A DNA stretch of 8,740 nucleotides from JBQTHP01 sp052389755 (GCA_052389755.1 JBQTHP010000075.1:1-8740); one strand, 5' to 3'. Counted from the first letter of the stretch, positions 1 through 6,886 are shown. Notes: generated by a model not told the origin, from the letters alone. Numbers and translations: made by a program.

Positions 1-221
1 TCGAGCAGATCGGCCTGCACCAGCGCGACGGACCGCGGCCGCGACGCCGTGAGCTCGGTCGACAGCGGGGCCGCCTCGTCGCGCGAGCCGCGGTAGTTCA
101 GGACGAGATTGGCGCCGGCGCAGTTTAACGCGCGGGCGAGCGTGGCGCCGACGCGGCGCGCACCGCCCGTGAGGACGACCGCGCGTCCGGACAAGGGCAG
201 GAGCGGATCGATAGAGGCCAT
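1..221 (-). CDS. Pteridine reductase-like short-chain dehydrogenase, N-terminal part (runs off left edge)
   Basis: Not closed inside the window: it starts with ATG at 221 and reads leftward for 73 codons to the window edge. The protein begins with a Rossmann fold: a beta strand VVLTGG, then the glycine motif TGGARRVG at about residues 18-25, a helix, and a second strand ending LNYRGS (about 41-46). The Arg in TGxxxRxG (in place of the usual TGxxxGxG) and the basic Tyr-Arg after strand two are known features of NADPH-dependent pteridine reductases (PTR1/FolM group), which reduce dihydrobiopterin, dihydromonapterin or dihydrofolate in the cytoplasm. The catalytic Ser-Tyr-Lys part lies outside the window, so the exact substrate cannot be judged. 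It is divergent from midA with 8 nt between start codons. There is no good Shine-Dalgarno; a -10-like box sits 5 nt before the ATG. Alternative: another SDR family member. Confidence 0.8.
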   Translation of the reverse strand, partial: MASIDPLLPLSGRAVVLTGGARRVGATLARALNCAGANLVLNYRGSRDEAAPLSTELTASRPRSVALVQADLL

Positions 222-226
222 AAAAG

Positions 227-254
227 ATTATGAGCCGATCGGCCGATCCCTCAA
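227..254 (-). promoter_or_regulatory. Candidate sigma70 promoter for the SDR gene, leaderless type
   Basis: Read on the minus strand there is TTGAGG (254 to 249), a 16-bp spacer, and CATAAT (232 to 227), matching the -35 consensus at 4 of 6 and the -10 at 5 of 6. The start ATG of the SDR gene is only 5 nt beyond the -10 box, so transcription would begin at or next to the A of the ATG, giving a leaderless mRNA. The promoter lies inside the first codons of the divergent midA gene. This is pattern matching only; no transcript data are available. Confidence 0.4.
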
Positions 255-1384
255 CAGCCGAGCACTCCGAGCGCCTGCTGCAGCTCATCCGCGATCGGAT
301 CTCGGCTGCCGGCGGCTGGTTACCGTTCTCGTCGTTCATGGAGCTTGCGCTGTATGCGCCCGGACTCGGGTACTACAGCGCCGGGAGCGTGAAGCTGGGC
401 GCTGCGGGCGATTTCGTCACCGCGCCCGAGGTATCGGATCTGTTCGGCGCGTGTGTCGCACGCCAATGCGCGCAAGTTCTCGCGACGACCGGCGGCGACA
501 TTCTCGAATTCGGCGCCGGCACGGGACGACTGGCGAGCGCGGTGCTCACAACGCTCGATGCGCTTCCCGACCGTTATCTGATTCTCGAAGTCAGCGCCGA
601 CCTCCGGGAGCGCCAGCAGCGGAATCTCGCGAGCCTGCCGGCGACGCTCCGCGAGCGGGTGATCTGGCTCGAACGCCTGCCGACCGAACGCCTGCGCGGG
701 GTCGTGCTCGCGAACGAGGTGCTCGATGCGTTGCCGTTCGAGCGCTTCATCGTGCGCGACGGCGTCGTACACGCGTTCGGCGTTGCGCTCGAGGCGAACG
801 GTGCGGTCGTCGCGCGCGAGGGCCCGGCCGATGCGCCGCTCGCGGCCGCGGCGGCGCGGCTGCTCGGGGCGCTGCCGCAGCCGTTGCCCGACGGCTACAC
901 AACGGAGCTCTCGCTGCGAATTCCGCCGTGGATCGCGACACTCGGGCAGCACCTCGAACGCGGCGTTGCGCTGATCTTCGACTACGGCTTGCCGCGCGCA
1001 CAGCTCTATCACCTGCAGCGCACGCGCGGCACGCTGCGCTGTCACTTCCGTCACCGCGCGCACGATGATCCGTTGGTGAACGTGGGCCTGCAGGACATCA
1101 CCGCGTGGGTGGATTTCACGGCGGTCGCCGAGGCAGCGTCCGACGCGGGACTCGAGGTGCTCGGATTTGCGACGCAGGCTGCGTTTCTGCTCGGCAGCGG
1201 CATCGACGCAAGTCTGCAGGCCGCCGCGAGCTCGACGCTCGAGCGCGCGCGCCACGCGAGCGAAGCGCGGCGCCTCCTGCTGCCCGGTGAGATGGGCGAA
1301 GTCTTCAAGGTGATCGCGCTCGGGCTCGGCTATGATCGCGCGCTCGCGGGGTTCAGCGTGCGGGACCTGCGTGGTTCTCTCTGA
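230..1384 (+). CDS. midA: MidA/NDUFAF7-family SAM-dependent protein arginine methyltransferase
   Basis: 384-residue class I methyltransferase of the family Pfam calls Methyltransf_28 (formerly DUF185). Visible family blocks are GDFVTAPEVSDLFG at 60-73, the SAM-binding loop EFGAGTG at 93-99, NEVLDALP at 162-169, strand LIFDYG at 248-253 and the C-terminal LPGEMGEVFKV at 351-361; length is normal for the family. The mitochondrial relative NDUFAF7 symmetrically dimethylates an arginine of complex I subunit NDUFS2; the bacterial substrate is not settled, so the role here is inferred. It should be a soluble cytoplasmic enzyme. The start at ATG 230 has AGAGG 12 nt upstream (213-217), inside the divergent SDR gene. 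uppP follows after 27 nt on the same strand and is probably cotranscribed. A pteridine reductase-like gene next door fits a housekeeping locus. Confidence 0.9.
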   Translation: MSRSADPSTAEHSERLLQLIRDRISAAGGWLPFSSFMELALYAPGLGYYSAGSVKLGAAGDFVTAPEVSDLFGACVARQCAQVLATTGGDILEFGAGTGRLASAVLTTLDALPDRYLILEVSADLRERQQRNLASLPATLRERVIWLERLPTERLRGVVLANEVLDALPFERFIVRDGVVHAFGVALEANGAVVAREGPADAPLAAAAARLLGALPQPLPDGYTTELSLRIPPWIATLGQHLERGVALIFDYGLPRAQLYHLQRTRGTLRCHFRHRAHDDPLVNVGLQDITAWVDFTAVAEAASDAGLEVLGFATQAAFLLGSGIDASLQAAASSTLERARHASEARRLLLPGEMGEVFKVIALGLGYDRALAGFSVRDLRGSL

Positions 1385-1390
1385 GGCCGG

Positions 1391-1404
1391 AAGGCGGAAG
1401 GCGG
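1391..1404 (+). repeat. Tandem heptamer ahead of uppP, doubling as ribosome-binding region
   Basis: The 27-nt gap between midA and uppP contains AAGGCGG twice in tandem (1391-1397 and 1398-1404). The purine-rich units are the only Shine-Dalgarno-like sequence before the uppP ATG at 1412; the second copy ends 7 nt from the start codon. The duplication may simply be a replication-slippage event. Confidence 0.5.
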
Positions 1405-1411
1405 TAGCCGG

Positions 1412-2215
1412 ATGGAGTGGTGGCACGCTGTCCTGCTGGCGGTGATCCAGGGCCTCACCGAGTTTCTGCCGGTGTCGAGCTCGGGGCATCTCGTGCTGAT
1501 GCCGCGTTTCCTCGGCTGGGCGGATCAGGGCCTCGCGTTCGACGTCGCCGTGCACGTCGGCACGCTGCTCGGAGTGCTCGTGTACTTCCGGCGCGACCTC
1601 GCGCCGCTCGCGAGGGGAAGCGTCGCGTTCCTGGGCGGCGATCGCACCAACGAGTACGGGCGCCTTGCGATGAACCTCGTCGTCGCGACGATCCCGGTCG
1701 GCATCGTGGGCCTGTTATTCAATGACCTCATCGAGTCGAAGCTGCGCAGCCCGGGCGTGGTCGCATTTCAGCTCGCGATCTTCGGCGTCGTGCTGTGGGT
1801 GGCCGATCTGTTCTCGCCGCGGCAGCGGACGGAAACCTCGCTCACGATCCGTGGCGCGCTCTTCATCGGCTTTGCGCAGGCGCTCGCGCTCGTGCCCGGC
1901 ACGTCGCGCTCCGGCATCACGATGAGCGCGGGGCGTGCGCTCGGCCTGACGCGCGAAGCGGCGGCGCGATTCGCGTTCCTGCTCGCGATTCCGGGCATCG
2001 GGCTCGCCGGCATGTACGAGACGTATCTGTTTGCGACCTCTCCGGTCGCCTACACCGGACCGCGCGACATGATGATCGGCGGCATCGTTGCCGCCGTGGT
2101 GGGCTATGCGTGCATCCACTGGTTCCTGCGCACCATCGCGCGAATCGGCTTTCTGCCGTTCACGCTGTATCGGATCGCGCTCGCGATCGTGATCGTGCTG
2201 ACGTTCTACTCGTAG
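1412..2215 (+). CDS. uppP: Undecaprenyl-diphosphate phosphatase (UppP/BacA)
   Basis: 267-residue integral membrane enzyme that removes a phosphate from undecaprenyl diphosphate, recycling the lipid carrier used for peptidoglycan and other envelope polymers; excess copies give bacitracin resistance. Both family signatures are present: QGLTEFLPVSSSGH at about 13-26 and PGTSRSG at 162-168, which supply the catalytic Glu, Ser and Arg residues facing the periplasmic side. Where E. coli has Glu17 the residue is Gln13, a substitution I recall as common in the family; the Glu matching E. coli Glu21 is kept as Glu17. Several hydrophobic segments span the rest (for example about 46-58, 86-103, 117-134, 149-162, 185-203, 221-237, 247-265). 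Length matches the usual 265-275 residues. It lies 27 nt after midA and ends tail-to-tail with cca, overlapping by 10 nt. Confidence 0.97.
   Translation: MEWWHAVLLAVIQGLTEFLPVSSSGHLVLMPRFLGWADQGLAFDVAVHVGTLLGVLVYFRRDLAPLARGSVAFLGGDRTNEYGRLAMNLVVATIPVGIVGLLFNDLIESKLRSPGVVAFQLAIFGVVLWVADLFSPRQRTETSLTIRGALFIGFAQALALVPGTSRSGITMSAGRALGLTREAAARFAFLLAIPGIGLAGMYETYLFATSPVAYTGPRDMMIGGIVAAVVGYACIHWFLRTIARIGFLPFTLYRIALAIVIVLTFYS
2206..2215. other. Tail-to-tail overlap of uppP and cca stop codons
   Basis: The 10 nt CTACTCGTAG carry the TAG stop of uppP on the plus strand (2213-2215) and, read in reverse, the TAG stop of cca (2206-2208). The element is a near-palindrome, so each protein ends in Tyr plus one residue. 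No intrinsic terminator fits between the two genes, so the transcripts must overlap. Confidence 0.9.
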
Positions 2216-3459
2216 CGGCTCTTCAGTCCTTCGAGCGCGCCGAGACGGTCCTGGCGGATGCGCTCGCCGATCTGGATGCCCGACAAGCCGCTGCGCTCGG
2301 GCTCGCTCAACGCAACCGCTGCGGCGGCCTCGCGCGCGGCGCGCAGATACGCTCGCTGCGGATACGACCTCTCCTCGAGGCCGGTACGACCACGCGCATC
2401 CGCTTCGCACGCGAGCAGCAGATCCTCGAATCGTTCGGGACGGCGAAAGGCATCGGTGGTCTCGAGCAGCTGCAGGACGGTGGACGGGCGCAGCTCGAGC
2501 GCGCGATGTACGACGCCGTGATGGCGCGCCGCGAGCACGCCGAGCTCGCGATGCTCGCTCGGCGCTTTGAGCCGTGCGGAGAGAGCCTCGACGAGGCGCA
2601 CGCTTCTTTCTTCGTGACCGTGATGGCTGGGCCAGTGCTCGCGGGGCGTCTGCGCCTTGCCGAGATCGTGCACGAGCCCGGCGAAACGCACTGCGGTGCT
2701 CGGGCTCAGCTTCGCGGCCATGCGCAACACGAGCAGCGTGTGCACGCCCGTGTCGATCTCGGGATGCCACTTCGGCGGCTGAGGCACGCCATGGAGCGCG
2801 TCGATCTCCGGGAAGATCGCCTTCAGGGCGCCGCACGCACGCAGCACTTCGAAGAACACTTCCGGTCGCGGCTCGCCAAGCGCGCGCTCGGTTTCCTGCC
2901 ACACGCGCTCGGGCACGAGCGACCGGGCTTCGCCGGACTCGACCATCCGTTGCATGAGCGCGAGCGTCTCGGGCGCGACCGTAAATCCGAGGTCGGCGTA
3001 GCGCGCCGCGAAGCGCGCGACGCGCAGGATCCGCACCGGATCCTCGGCGAACGCATCGGAGACGTGTCGCAGGCTGCGCGCGTCGAGGTCGCTGCGACCG
3101 CCGTACGGATCGATCAGCGTGCCGTTCGCATCCTGCGCCATGGCGTTGATCGTGAGATCGCGCCGCTTCAGGTCCTCTTCGAGCGTGACGTCGGGCGAGA
3201 ACTGCGTGGCGAAGCCGCGGTATCCGGGCGCCACCTTGCGCTCGAGCCGCGCGAGCGCGTGCTCCTCGCGCGTCTCGGGATCCAGGAACACGGGGAACTC
3301 GCGGCCGACCGGCAGAAAGCCACGCTGCTCGAGGTCTTCGGGCCGCGCGCCCACGACGACCCAGTCGCGCTCGCGCTCCGGCACGCCGAGCAGGCGATCC
3401 CGGACGGCGCCGCCGACCAAGTAGACTTGCAAGCCCGAAGCCGCCCGAGAATCCGCCAT
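2206..3459 (-). CDS. cca: Multifunctional CCA protein (tRNA nucleotidyltransferase with HD phosphohydrolase)
   Basis: 417-residue enzyme that adds or repairs the 3'-terminal CCA of tRNAs; the C-terminal HD domain is known in E. coli to carry phosphatase and 2',3'-cyclic phosphodiesterase activity. The sequence follows E. coli Cca nearly end to end: LVGGAVRD at 14-21, the metal-binding ERERDWVVVG at 28-37, EEDLKRRDLTINA at 94-106, EDPVRILRVARFAARY at 139-154, PERVWQE at 183-189, KWHPEIDTGVHT at 230-241 and HDLGK at 264-268. I chose ATG 3459 because the conserved core begins 10-12 residues later; an upstream ATG at 3522 would add 21 unconserved residues and run into the divergent aminopeptidase. 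One oddity: the first of the two catalytic carboxylates (Asp21 in E. coli) is Glu30, while the second is the normal Asp32. The stop overlaps that of uppP. Confidence 0.96.
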   Translation of the reverse strand: MADSRAASGLQVYLVGGAVRDRLLGVPERERDWVVVGARPEDLEQRGFLPVGREFPVFLDPETREEHALARLERKVAPGYRGFATQFSPDVTLEEDLKRRDLTINAMAQDANGTLIDPYGGRSDLDARSLRHVSDAFAEDPVRILRVARFAARYADLGFTVAPETLALMQRMVESGEARSLVPERVWQETERALGEPRPEVFFEVLRACGALKAIFPEIDALHGVPQPPKWHPEIDTGVHTLLVLRMAAKLSPSTAVRFAGLVHDLGKAQTPREHWPSHHGHEERSVRLVEALSARLKAPSEHRELGVLAARHHGVVHRALELRPSTVLQLLETTDAFRRPERFEDLLLACEADARGRTGLEERSYPQRAYLRAAREAAAAVALSEPERSGLSGIQIGERIRQDRLGALEGLKSRYE

Positions 3460-3469
3460 ACCCGATGTT

Positions 3470-4591
3470 ATTCGATGGACGCTGTTCGCTGCAGCGTTCG
3501 CATTGCTCGAAGGCTGTGGCACGCTCTACGTCGCGCAGGCCGCGCGCGGCCAGTGGCAGGTGATGCGTGAGCGGCGGCCGATCGCCGAGGTGCTCGCCGA
3601 CCCCGACACGCCAGCCGAGCTGCGCGCGAAGCTCGAGACGGTGAGCGAGGCGCGCGAGTTCGCCTCGCGCGAGCTCGCGCTACCCGACAACGACACGTAC
3701 CGCTCGTACGCGGACGTGCGCCGGCAGTACGTGGTGTGGAACGTCGTGGCCGCGCCCGAGTTCTCCGTGACGCCGAGGCGGTGGTGCTTTCCGATTGCGG
3801 GCTGCGTCACGTATCGCGGCTATTTCAGCGAGGAACGAGCGCGCGCGTTCGCGCGCCGCCTCGAGGGCGAAGGGCTCGACGTCGCCGTCGACGGCGTCGC
3901 GGCCTACTCGACGCTCGGCCGTTTTGCGGATCCGGTGCTCAACACCATGGTCGGCTACGGCGAGCACGACCTCGCAGCGATCCTGTTCCATGAGCTCGCG
4001 CACCAGGTGGTCTACGTGGCGGGCGACAGCGCGTTCAACGAAGCGTTCGCGGTGACCGTGGAGCAGTCGGGCATCGATCGCTGGCTTGCGAGGCGTGGGC
4101 GGGACGGGGAGCTCGAGCGCTACCGCGCCCGGCGCGCGCGCCAGCTCGAGTACCTGCGCGCGTTCGCGCGGCGGCGCGCGGAGCTGGCCGTGCTGTATGC
4201 ACGCGATCTGCCGCCGCAAGTCATGCGCGAGCGCAAGCGCGAAGTACTTGCTGCGCTGGAGGAAGACATCCGCTCGCTGGAGCGCGCACGGAACGGGCGC
4301 TCGCCGTATGCCGCCTGGCTCGATGAGGGTGTGAACAATGCGCACCTCGCGTCCGTCGCGACCTATTTCGACTGCGTACCCGGCTTCGAGCGCCTGCTCG
4401 CGCAATCGGGCGGCGATCTGGTCGAGTTCTACGCTGCCGTACGCCAGCTTGCGCGGCTACCGCGCGCGGAGCGTCAGACGCGCCTCTGCGGGAGCGTGGA
4501 GCCAGCTCGCCGTGAGAGCGGACAGAGGAGCGGGGCGGATGCCGAGCCCGGCACAGCCATCCTCGCGGCACACGGCGTCGACCATCAATGA
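3470..4591 (+). CDS. Putative zinc aminopeptidase, lipoprotein (Aminopep family, COG4324)
   Basis: Recognised as the uncharacterised Pfam Aminopep family (PF10023). The zincin motif HELAH is at about 174-178 (counting from position 3470), followed by FNEAF with the probable third zinc ligand Glu191; PDNDTYRSY, CFPIAGCVTYRGYF, AYSTLG and NNAHLASVATY are further family blocks. The N-terminus reads as a lipoprotein signal: Arg-Trp, a hydrophobic TLFAAAFALL core and LEGC at 13-16, so the enzyme is probably an outer-membrane lipoprotein facing the periplasm. No ATG, GTG or TTG precedes that signal in frame: the frame opens after a stop at 3422-3424 and offers only ATA 3458, ATT 3470 and CTG 3482. 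I give ATT 3470; TTG 3503 would delete the signal. A one-base deletion after an out-of-frame ATG at 3465 is an equally good explanation. About 33 unconserved C-terminal residues read through the opposing NDUFA9-like gene. Confidence 0.85.
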   Translation: MRWTLFAAAFALLEGCGTLYVAQAARGQWQVMRERRPIAEVLADPDTPAELRAKLETVSEAREFASRELALPDNDTYRSYADVRRQYVVWNVVAAPEFSVTPRRWCFPIAGCVTYRGYFSEERARAFARRLEGEGLDVAVDGVAAYSTLGRFADPVLNTMVGYGEHDLAAILFHELAHQVVYVAGDSAFNEAFAVTVEQSGIDRWLARRGRDGELERYRARRARQLEYLRAFARRRAELAVLYARDLPPQVMRERKREVLAALEEDIRSLERARNGRSPYAAWLDEGVNNAHLASVATYFDCVPGFERLLAQSGGDLVEFYAAVRQLARLPRAERQTRLCGSVEPARRESGQRSGADAEPGTAILAAHGVDHQ

Positions 4592-5413
4592 GCGGTAATT
4601 GTCGGTTGAGAAGGGCTTTCCGGGAACGAAATCGAACACGGCGGCCTGCAGGCGCGCGAGCACGTTCGGCAACGGAATGATGTGTGCGGCGAGCCCCGCG
4701 GCGCGTGCGGTGAGACGCACGATGTCGGCGAGCGTGAGCACGTCGGGGCCGCACAGCTCGTAGGTTCGTCCGAACGTCGAACGGTCGTCGAGCGCGCGCA
4801 CGAAGGCCTCGGCGACATCTGCGACGTGGATCGGCGCGAAGCGCGCGTTGGCTCTCGCAAGCGGCAGAAAACCCTGCGTGAGTCGCAGCAGGCGCGCGAA
4901 TCGATTGGTGAGCGAGTCCCGCGGACCGAAGATCACCGAGGGCCGGAAAATCGTCCAATCGAGACGCGCGCGTGCGGCGCGGACGTGCGACTCGGCTTCG
5001 GACTTCGAGCGCAGGTAGTGACTGGGTGCCTTCGGCTCGGCATTGAGCGCGCTCATGTGCAGCAGGCGCGGCACGCGCTGGGCGCGAGCGGCATCGATGA
5101 CGCGCGCCGCGAGCTCGGTATGCGCATGCCGGAAGCCGGCCCCTCTGCGGCCGCGCTCGTTAAGGATGCCGATCAGGTTCACGACGGCATCGGCACCGGC
5201 GAAGAGCTCGCCGAGCACGCGCGTGTCGTGCACGTTCGCGACTCGCACCTCGACCGTCGGCACGACCAGGAGGTGCTCACCGTGCGCCGCCACCCGCGTC
5301 GGCACTCGCACCCAGCAGCCTTGCGCCGCGAGACGCGCGACGAGCTCGGAGCCGACGAACCCCGTGCCGCCCAGCACGCAGACCGTGAGCGAGCGGTGCG
5401 TGAGGCGAAGCAT
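4457..5413 (-). CDS. NDUFA9-like NAD(P)-binding protein (atypical/extended SDR)
   Basis: 318-residue Rossmann-fold protein of the group often annotated complex I NDUFA9 subunit family or NAD-dependent epimerase. The nucleotide-binding loop GGTGFVG is at 15-21, VVNLIGIL at 77-84, HMSALNA at 119-125, the catalytic-type Y133xxxK137 in HYLRSKSEAE, FRPSVIFGP at 157-165 and the C-terminal PGKPFSTDNYRSL at 264-276. In eukaryotes NDUFA9 is an accessory, non-catalytic complex I subunit; the bacterial proteins have no firmly established role, and no nuo genes are in this window. There is no signal peptide, so it is cytoplasmic or membrane-associated. ATG 5413 has CAAGGG 7 nt upstream (5421-5426). It follows the degQ-like gene by 18 nt on the same strand and is probably cotranscribed. 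Its last 135 nt overlap the convergent aminopeptidase; the length suits the family, so this gene looks like the native one there. Confidence 0.88.
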   Translation of the reverse strand: MLRLTHRSLTVCVLGGTGFVGSELVARLAAQGCWVRVPTRVAAHGEHLLVVPTVEVRVANVHDTRVLGELFAGADAVVNLIGILNERGRRGAGFRHAHTELAARVIDAARAQRVPRLLHMSALNAEPKAPSHYLRSKSEAESHVRAARARLDWTIFRPSVIFGPRDSLTNRFARLLRLTQGFLPLARANARFAPIHVADVAEAFVRALDDRSTFGRTYELCGPDVLTLADIVRLTARAAGLAAHIIPLPNVLARLQAAVFDFVPGKPFSTDNYRSLMVDAVCREDGCAGLGIRPAPLSALTASWLHAPAEARLTLRAR

Positions 5414-5431
5414 CCGCGCGCCCTTGAGGCG

Positions 5432-6808
5432 TCAGCGAAGCGGTATGAGCAGGGTGGACTTGCCGCGGCGGACGTTCAGCATGAGGAGCGTTGCGCCCTG
5501 CGCGAGCTCGCGCAGCTGCGCGACGCTCGCCACGCGCGAGCGGTTGACGGCGACGATGACGTCGTTATCGCGCAGACCGGCCTGCTGCGCCGCGCTTCCC
5601 GGCTCGACGCGCCGCACGAGCGCGCCGCCGGCCTCGGGCGCATCGGCGAGGCTCACGCCTTCGAGCCCACGATGAATCGGCGTTGCATCTGCGACGGTCG
5701 TTTCCGCCACGGGCGGCGTTTCGGCGATGGTCGCCGTGACGCGGTGGGAACTGCCATCGCGGAGCAGCCCGATGTCGACCTTGTCGCCGACACGCATCAG
5801 GCCGATCGCGTTGCGCAGCTCGGTGTTCGATTTCACCGTCTGCCCGTTCACCGACGTGACGACATCGCCCGCCTTGATACCGGCCTTCTCGGCCGCGGAG
5901 CCTTCGACGACCTGTGTGACGAGCGCGCCGTGCGTTGCGCCGAGCCCGAGCGACTGCGCGATGTCGCTGGTCACTGCCTGAATCTGCACGCCGAGCAGCC
6001 CGCGCTTCACGGTGCCGAACTTCAGAAGCTGATCCATCACGGCCCGGGCCATGTTCACCGGGATCGCGAAGCCGATCCCGATGTTGCCGCCGCTTCCCGA
6101 GAGGATCGCAGTGTTGATGCCGATGAGCTCGCCCCGGAGGTTCACGAGCGCGCCGCCCGAGTTACCTGGATTGATTGATGCATCCGTCTGAATAAAATCC
6201 TCAAATCCCTGCGGATTGATTCCAGAACGCGACAATCCGCTTATAATTCCCGACGTCACGGTGTGTTGGAGTCCGAACGGGTTACCGATCGCGACCACGA
6301 AGTCACCGACTTCGATCCGTGCGGAGTCGCCCAGCGCGACCTCCGCGAGATTGCCCGGCGTCACCTTCAACACCGCCACGTCCGATGGCGGATCGCGCCC
6401 GACGACTTCTGCCTTCAGGTCACGGCCGTCCTGCAGCGTTACGGTGATCTCGCTCGCGTTCTCGACGACGTGCGCATTGGTCACGATGTAGCCGCGTCTC
6501 GCATCGAAGATGACGCCGGACCCAGCGCTCTGGAACGGCCGTTCGCGCGGGCCGAGGTTCGGCGGCGCATCGAAGAATCGCCGGAAAAACGGGTCGTCGA
6601 AGAGCGGGTTCTGCCGGCCCTGCCCCTGCTGGCGCACTGTCCCGCGTGTCGAGATGTTCACGACCGCCGGGGCCACCCGCTTGATCATCGGCGACAGCGA
6701 CGGAACGGGTGTCTCACCCACCGCGGCAGGCAGCGCGGCGGCCGCGCGCTCGGGCGCAGCGAGGGGCGCGAGAACGACGAGCGACAGAAGGAGGGCGATG
6801 CGATTCAT
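5432..6808 (-). CDS. degQ: Periplasmic serine endoprotease/chaperone, Do family (DegQ/DegP/MucD)
   Basis: 458-residue trypsin-like protease with two PDZ domains, which degrades or holds misfolded envelope proteins. A Sec signal peptide covers about 1-25 (MNRIALLLSLVVLAPLAAP then AAA), so the enzyme is periplasmic. The catalytic triad is complete: His113 in TNAHVV, Asp143 in SDVAVLKV and Ser217 in GNSGGA. PDZ1 runs about 268-361 (RGLLGVQIQ onward) and PDZ2 about 378-455. The loop between strands one and two (about 56-93, with FDDPFFRRFF) is short, and total length is close to E. coli DegQ (455), but DegP and MucD cannot be excluded from sequence alone. I see no clear sigmaE promoter. A TAGAAT box lies 6 nt before the ATG and there is no good Shine-Dalgarno. 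It sits downstream of hsp20, separated by a terminator, and upstream of the NDUFA9-like gene by 18 nt. Confidence 0.95.
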   Translation of the reverse strand: MNRIALLLSLVVLAPLAAPERAAAALPAAVGETPVPSLSPMIKRVAPAVVNISTRGTVRQQGQGRQNPLFDDPFFRRFFDAPPNLGPRERPFQSAGSGVIFDARRGYIVTNAHVVENASEITVTLQDGRDLKAEVVGRDPPSDVAVLKVTPGNLAEVALGDSARIEVGDFVVAIGNPFGLQHTVTSGIISGLSRSGINPQGFEDFIQTDASINPGNSGGALVNLRGELIGINTAILSGSGGNIGIGFAIPVNMARAVMDQLLKFGTVKRGLLGVQIQAVTSDIAQSLGLGATHGALVTQVVEGSAAEKAGIKAGDVVTSVNGQTVKSNTELRNAIGLMRVGDKVDIGLLRDGSSHRVTATIAETPPVAETTVADATPIHRGLEGVSLADAPEAGGALVRRVEPGSAAQQAGLRDNDVIVAVNRSRVASVAQLRELAQGATLLMLNVRRGKSTLLIPLR

Positions 6809-6814
6809 GCGTGC

Positions 6815-6820
6815 ATTCTA
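6815..6820 (-). promoter_or_regulatory. Candidate -10 box of the degQ promoter
   Basis: TAGAAT on the minus strand matches TATAAT at 5 of 6. It ends 6 nt before the ATG at 6808, which would place the transcript start at the start codon. I find no convincing -35 hexamer 16-18 nt upstream, so this is weak. It lies between the hsp20 terminator hairpin and the degQ start, where a promoter is needed if that hairpin stops transcription. Confidence 0.3.
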
Positions 6821-6839
6821 GTCTCGCGCGACAGACACG

Positions 6840-6866
6840 ACGGAGCGGGCGCAAGGCCCGCTCCGT
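6840..6866 (-). terminator. Strong hairpin terminator between hsp20 and degQ
   Basis: A perfect 11-bp GC-rich stem (arms 6840-6850 and 6856-6866, CGGAGCGGGC core) closes a 5-nt loop. It begins 20 nt past the hsp20 stop and ends 31 nt before the degQ ATG. Read on the minus strand the stem is followed by a T-containing but not uniform tract (TCGTGTCTGTC), typical of intrinsic terminators in GC-rich genomes. A 12-bp perfect palindrome, TCGGCATGCCGA, lies at 6871-6882 between the hsp20 stop and this hairpin and may add to it. Confidence 0.7.
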
Positions 6867-6886
6867 GCGGTCGGCATGCCGAACGA

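Noticed and set aside
320..1555. 411-codon minus-strand open frame antisense to midA and the uppP start
   Set aside because: Shadow of midA, which has all the family motifs; no recognisable protein features.
1795..3570. 591-codon plus-strand open frame antisense to cca
   Set aside because: It mirrors the codon structure of cca, a clear homologue of E. coli Cca; the translation is low-complexity and rich in Arg, Ala and Glu with no domain. Long antisense frames are expected in GC-rich DNA.
4682..6178. 498-codon plus-strand open frame antisense to the NDUFA9-like and degQ genes
   Set aside because: It spans two well-recognised opposing genes and their intergenic gap; composition is Arg/Ala/His-rich with no motif.
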